Part shown: positions 62,521 through 64,000 of the stretch, in pieces
How positions within the stretch are numbered: position 1 is the first letter of the stretch
Layout of the letters: every line of letters starts with the position of its first letter
Source: Rhynchopus euleeides
Taxonomy: Eukaryota > Euglenozoa > Diplonemea > Diplonemida > Diplonemidae
Direction of reading: 5' to 3'
Length of the DNA: 64,000 bases
NCBI GenBank assembly: GCA_963210315.1
Contig: OY723283.1
Location: 1,054,001 to 1,118,000 of the forward strand
Notes under the pieces: model-generated
Database searches by the model: none
What the model saw: the letters and a program-made list of their open reading frames with translations, nothing else
Told to the model about the DNA's origin: nothing
Made by a program: the position numbers and the translations under genes

Positions 62521-63483
62521 TCACTCATCATCAGCAGAGCCCGGAAGGGGTGCCTGGCTCACTCCCTGCGACAACAGGGAGGAGAGCAGCTGCCTCTGAG
62601 TGTTGGAGTTCACCGCATACGTGTTCACCATCGTTGCTGTCCTCCACCCCATGTGCCGCATCATGACGGACGAGGTTGCCCCGTGATCTGCCAGGATCTG
62701 TGCGGTGGTCCGGCGGACCGCGTGGCCTGTGTACCGGAACGGTTCGTGGAGGCCGAGGCGGGTGGCGGCATGTGCGGGCATCCCGTACAGCTGGTGAATG
62801 CCAAGCGGCACGTCTTTGAAAGTTATGTTGCCCTTGACCCCCGTCACCCACAGAGATGGGTTCGCACAGCCTGCCCTTGCGGTGAGGTAGTCCTGCATGG
62901 TCTGCGCGAACTCGCCTGGTGGAATGAGGAACGATGCCGAGCGCATGTTGGGGTTGCGTTGCTTGGCGTGCTCGTAGCCGATTTGCACGCTTCCGCACGG
63001 GAGGAACTGCACGTTCGAACGGAGCAGCTGCTTCGCCTCGGTCGCGCGCAGCCCGCCGAAGTACATGACTCCGAACAGGGCCTTGCGGACCAAGTCGTAC
63101 GCACACCCAGATTCAAGGTGTGCGTACTCGTCGACCTGCTCCTCGGTGAAGCTGGCAGACTGCTTCGGCGCAGCGTCCTCGCGCTCATATGCCTTGAGCT
63201 GCTGCAGCACCCGGGGGTACTCCCGCTGGATCTTGGTGCTGAACACCACCTGGTGCACGGCATTCAGGTGGCTGAACAGCGACCAGAGGGTCGATGCGCG
63301 CTTGCCTTCGGCTTTCTGCCGCTGAAAAAATGCCACGAGATGCCTCTCCGCGACAGCGCTGTTCCGTGTCAGGCCGCTCTCCAGCTTCATTTTTGCCCAC
63401 GTCTTCATGTAGACCGCATGAGATTTGGCTGGAAGCAAGTCGCGGCAGAGCTCCTCATCCGTCAGCTTCTTTGTCTTGGGCAT
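62521..63483 (-). CDS. Tyrosine recombinase (phage-integrase family)
   Basis: A 320-aa single-exon protein (ATG at 63483). Residues ~15-105 form a SAM-like core-binding domain (AVYMKTWAKMKLESG, RHLVAFFQRQ, LFSHLNAVHQ). The catalytic domain (110-320) has all expected residues: Arg146 (GGLRATEA), Lys174 (EHAKQ), His254-x-x-Arg257 (YTGHAVRRTTAQ), Trp280 in the His/Trp position (RHMGW) and Tyr289 (MVNTY), nine residues after Trp280. The enzyme should make a 3'-phosphotyrosine link and exchange strands by the Cre/Xer route. No GCR1_C or other Crypton DNA-binding domain and no reverse transcriptase are nearby, so this is neither DIRS nor a standard Crypton. The frame is undamaged, suggesting recent activity. 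Confidence 0.95.
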   Translation of the reverse strand: MPKTKKLTDEELCRDLLPAKSHAVYMKTWAKMKLESGLTRNSAVAERHLVAFFQRQKAEGKRASTLWSLFSHLNAVHQVVFSTKIQREYPRVLQQLKAYEREDAAPKQSASFTEEQVDEYAHLESGCAYDLVRKALFGVMYFGGLRATEAKQLLRSNVQFLPCGSVQIGYEHAKQRNPNMRSASFLIPPGEFAQTMQDYLTARAGCANPSLWVTGVKGNITFKDVPLGIHQLYGMPAHAATRLGLHEPFRYTGHAVRRTTAQILADHGATSSVMMRHMGWRTATMVNTYAVNSNTQRQLLSSLLSQGVSQAPLPGSADDE

Positions 63484-63767
63484 GATGCACAGACGGCCTT
63501 CGGTGTACGGGGAAGCGGGGATTGCGTATTGCTCTGACGGGTGTTAAGAAATGTGGATTTGTTGACAGTAAAAAAATGTGAAGATTATTTTACTGCAGGG
63601 TCCCCATAGCACGCATATGTTTACAGTAAAGTAATTTAGATTGTTTCGACCTGCATAAAGACATTGCTTTACTTTGCGCTGCTTTTATTTTAGGTGACTT
63701 CGCCTGTGGCGCAATAATGCCAGCTTTTCTTAACAGCTTGTAAGGAACTTGCGTGAAGGAGAGTCAA

Positions 63768-63854
63768 TATTATTTTACCGTCAAATAATCTAACTTTATG
63801 GGGTTCGAAAAATCCACTGAACGTTTTCAACGTTGTGCTGGTGGAGGATTAAAT
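63768..63854 (-). repeat. Right 87-bp terminal inverted repeat of the recombinase unit
   Basis: Reverse complement of 62236-62322 with two mismatches. Its outer end directly touches the SL exon copy. Confidence 0.95.
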
Positions 63855-63893
63855 ACCAACGATTTCTTAAGCTACAGTTTCTGTACTTCATTG
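63855..63893 (+). other. Spliced-leader exon copy (not an SL RNA gene)
   Basis: 39 nt beginning ACCAACGATTTCTTAAGC and ending GTTTCTGTACTTCATTG. This agrees with the diplonemid SL as I recall it, apart from small changes in the AAAA stretch and one T-to-C near the end; the ACAGTTTCTGTACT core is also shared with kinetoplastid SLs. The next bases are ATCCC, not the GT an SL RNA intron must begin with, so it cannot donate by trans-splicing. It looks like the 5' end of a reverse-transcribed, trans-spliced mRNA. Confidence 0.75.
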
Positions 63894-64000
63894 ATCCCAC
63901 CGTGCTCGCGCTCCCCCCCCCCCCCCTGGTCGGTTGGGTCGGTTGGGTTCTCCCCTCCCCTTTCAAAAACCCCTCCCTCTCCCTCCTCTCCCCCATCCCT
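63894..64000 (+). other. Sequence joined to the SL copy
   Basis: ATCCCACCGTGCTCGCGCTC followed by poly-C and CGGTTGGGTCGGTTGGG repeats, running off the window. If the SL copy marks an mRNA-derived insertion this is the 5' UTR of that mRNA, but no coding frame is visible before the edge. Confidence 0.35.

Larger units (their letters stand above)
62236..63854 (-). mobile_element. TIR-bounded tyrosine-recombinase element
   Basis: 1.62 kb, bounded by 87-bp inverted repeats and holding one gene, the tyrosine recombinase. No flanking target duplication is apparent (left ...AAGATT, right ACCAAC...). Cryptons, the usual small eukaryotic tyrosine-recombinase elements, lack inverted ends. The element may extend left to include the cloverleaf (61947-62150), since AATCTTCACATT/AATGTGAAGATT words occur both there and inside at 63577. 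Confidence 0.8.

Noticed and set aside
63855-63893. Functional SL RNA gene
   Set aside because: The base after the SL exon is not G-T and no Sm-like site or T-run terminator was seen downstream.

Overview
The window looks like nuclear DNA of a diplonemid (Euglenozoa; Diplonema/Paradiplonema relatives). Four things point there. (1) At 63855-63893 there is a 39-nt match to the euglenozoan spliced-leader (SL) exon; its 3' part ends in GTTTCTGTACTTCATTG, close to the Diplonema SL as I remember it. (2) Every recognisable host gene (1.3-36 kb) is on the minus strand, as in euglenozoan directional clusters. (3) Most start codons lie 5-30 nt downstream of a pyrimidine-rich AG on the sense strand, as expected for trans-splice acceptors. 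(4) Genes have few, conventional GT-AG introns, and spacers are full of poly-G/poly-C runs. No search could be run, so the lineage call rests on motifs and memory.

Layout. 1.3-22.8 kb: a run of eight minus-strand genes: ubiquitin-like/DUF4116 repeat protein, PAN/apple-like type I membrane protein, FAD/Fe-S D-lactate (2-hydroxyacid) dehydrogenase, a Gln/Ser/Pro-rich protein with one intron, a VIT/VWA protein, a Kelch-repeat protein, an acidic RRM protein whose second exon encodes a Gly/Lys tail, and a NADAR (YbiA-like) protein. 22.8-34.3 kb: gene-poor, with a C2H2 zinc-finger ORF, two 1.15-kb fold-back MITEs that are nearly identical, and two further non-autonomous elements inserted exactly at their right ends. 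34.3-35.8 kb: GPC1-type glycerophosphocholine acyltransferase. 36-48 kb: another palindrome-inserted element, a decayed LINE fragment, and a mosaic of short tandem arrays and duplicated non-coding blocks. 49-56.4 kb: a large minus-strand gene that reads as one polypeptide with an RNase-H-like transposase region followed by Josephin-like and OTU-like cysteine-protease regions; a 1.38-kb element (51329-52704) interrupts it. 56.5-61.7 kb: a 31-bp minisatellite, a ~2-kb tandem duplication, a 58-residue coding-compatible repeat and a CCTCCGGAGG cluster. 61.9-63.9 kb: a 204-bp cloverleaf-like fold-back, then a tyrosine-recombinase gene enclosed by 87-bp inverted repeats, abutted by the SL exon copy.

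Most notable: the cloverleaf/tyrosine-recombinase unit next to an SL copy; the transposase-deubiquitinase-like fusion, supported by an in-frame empty site; and a group of hAT-like miniature elements lodged in the centres of perfect palindromes.
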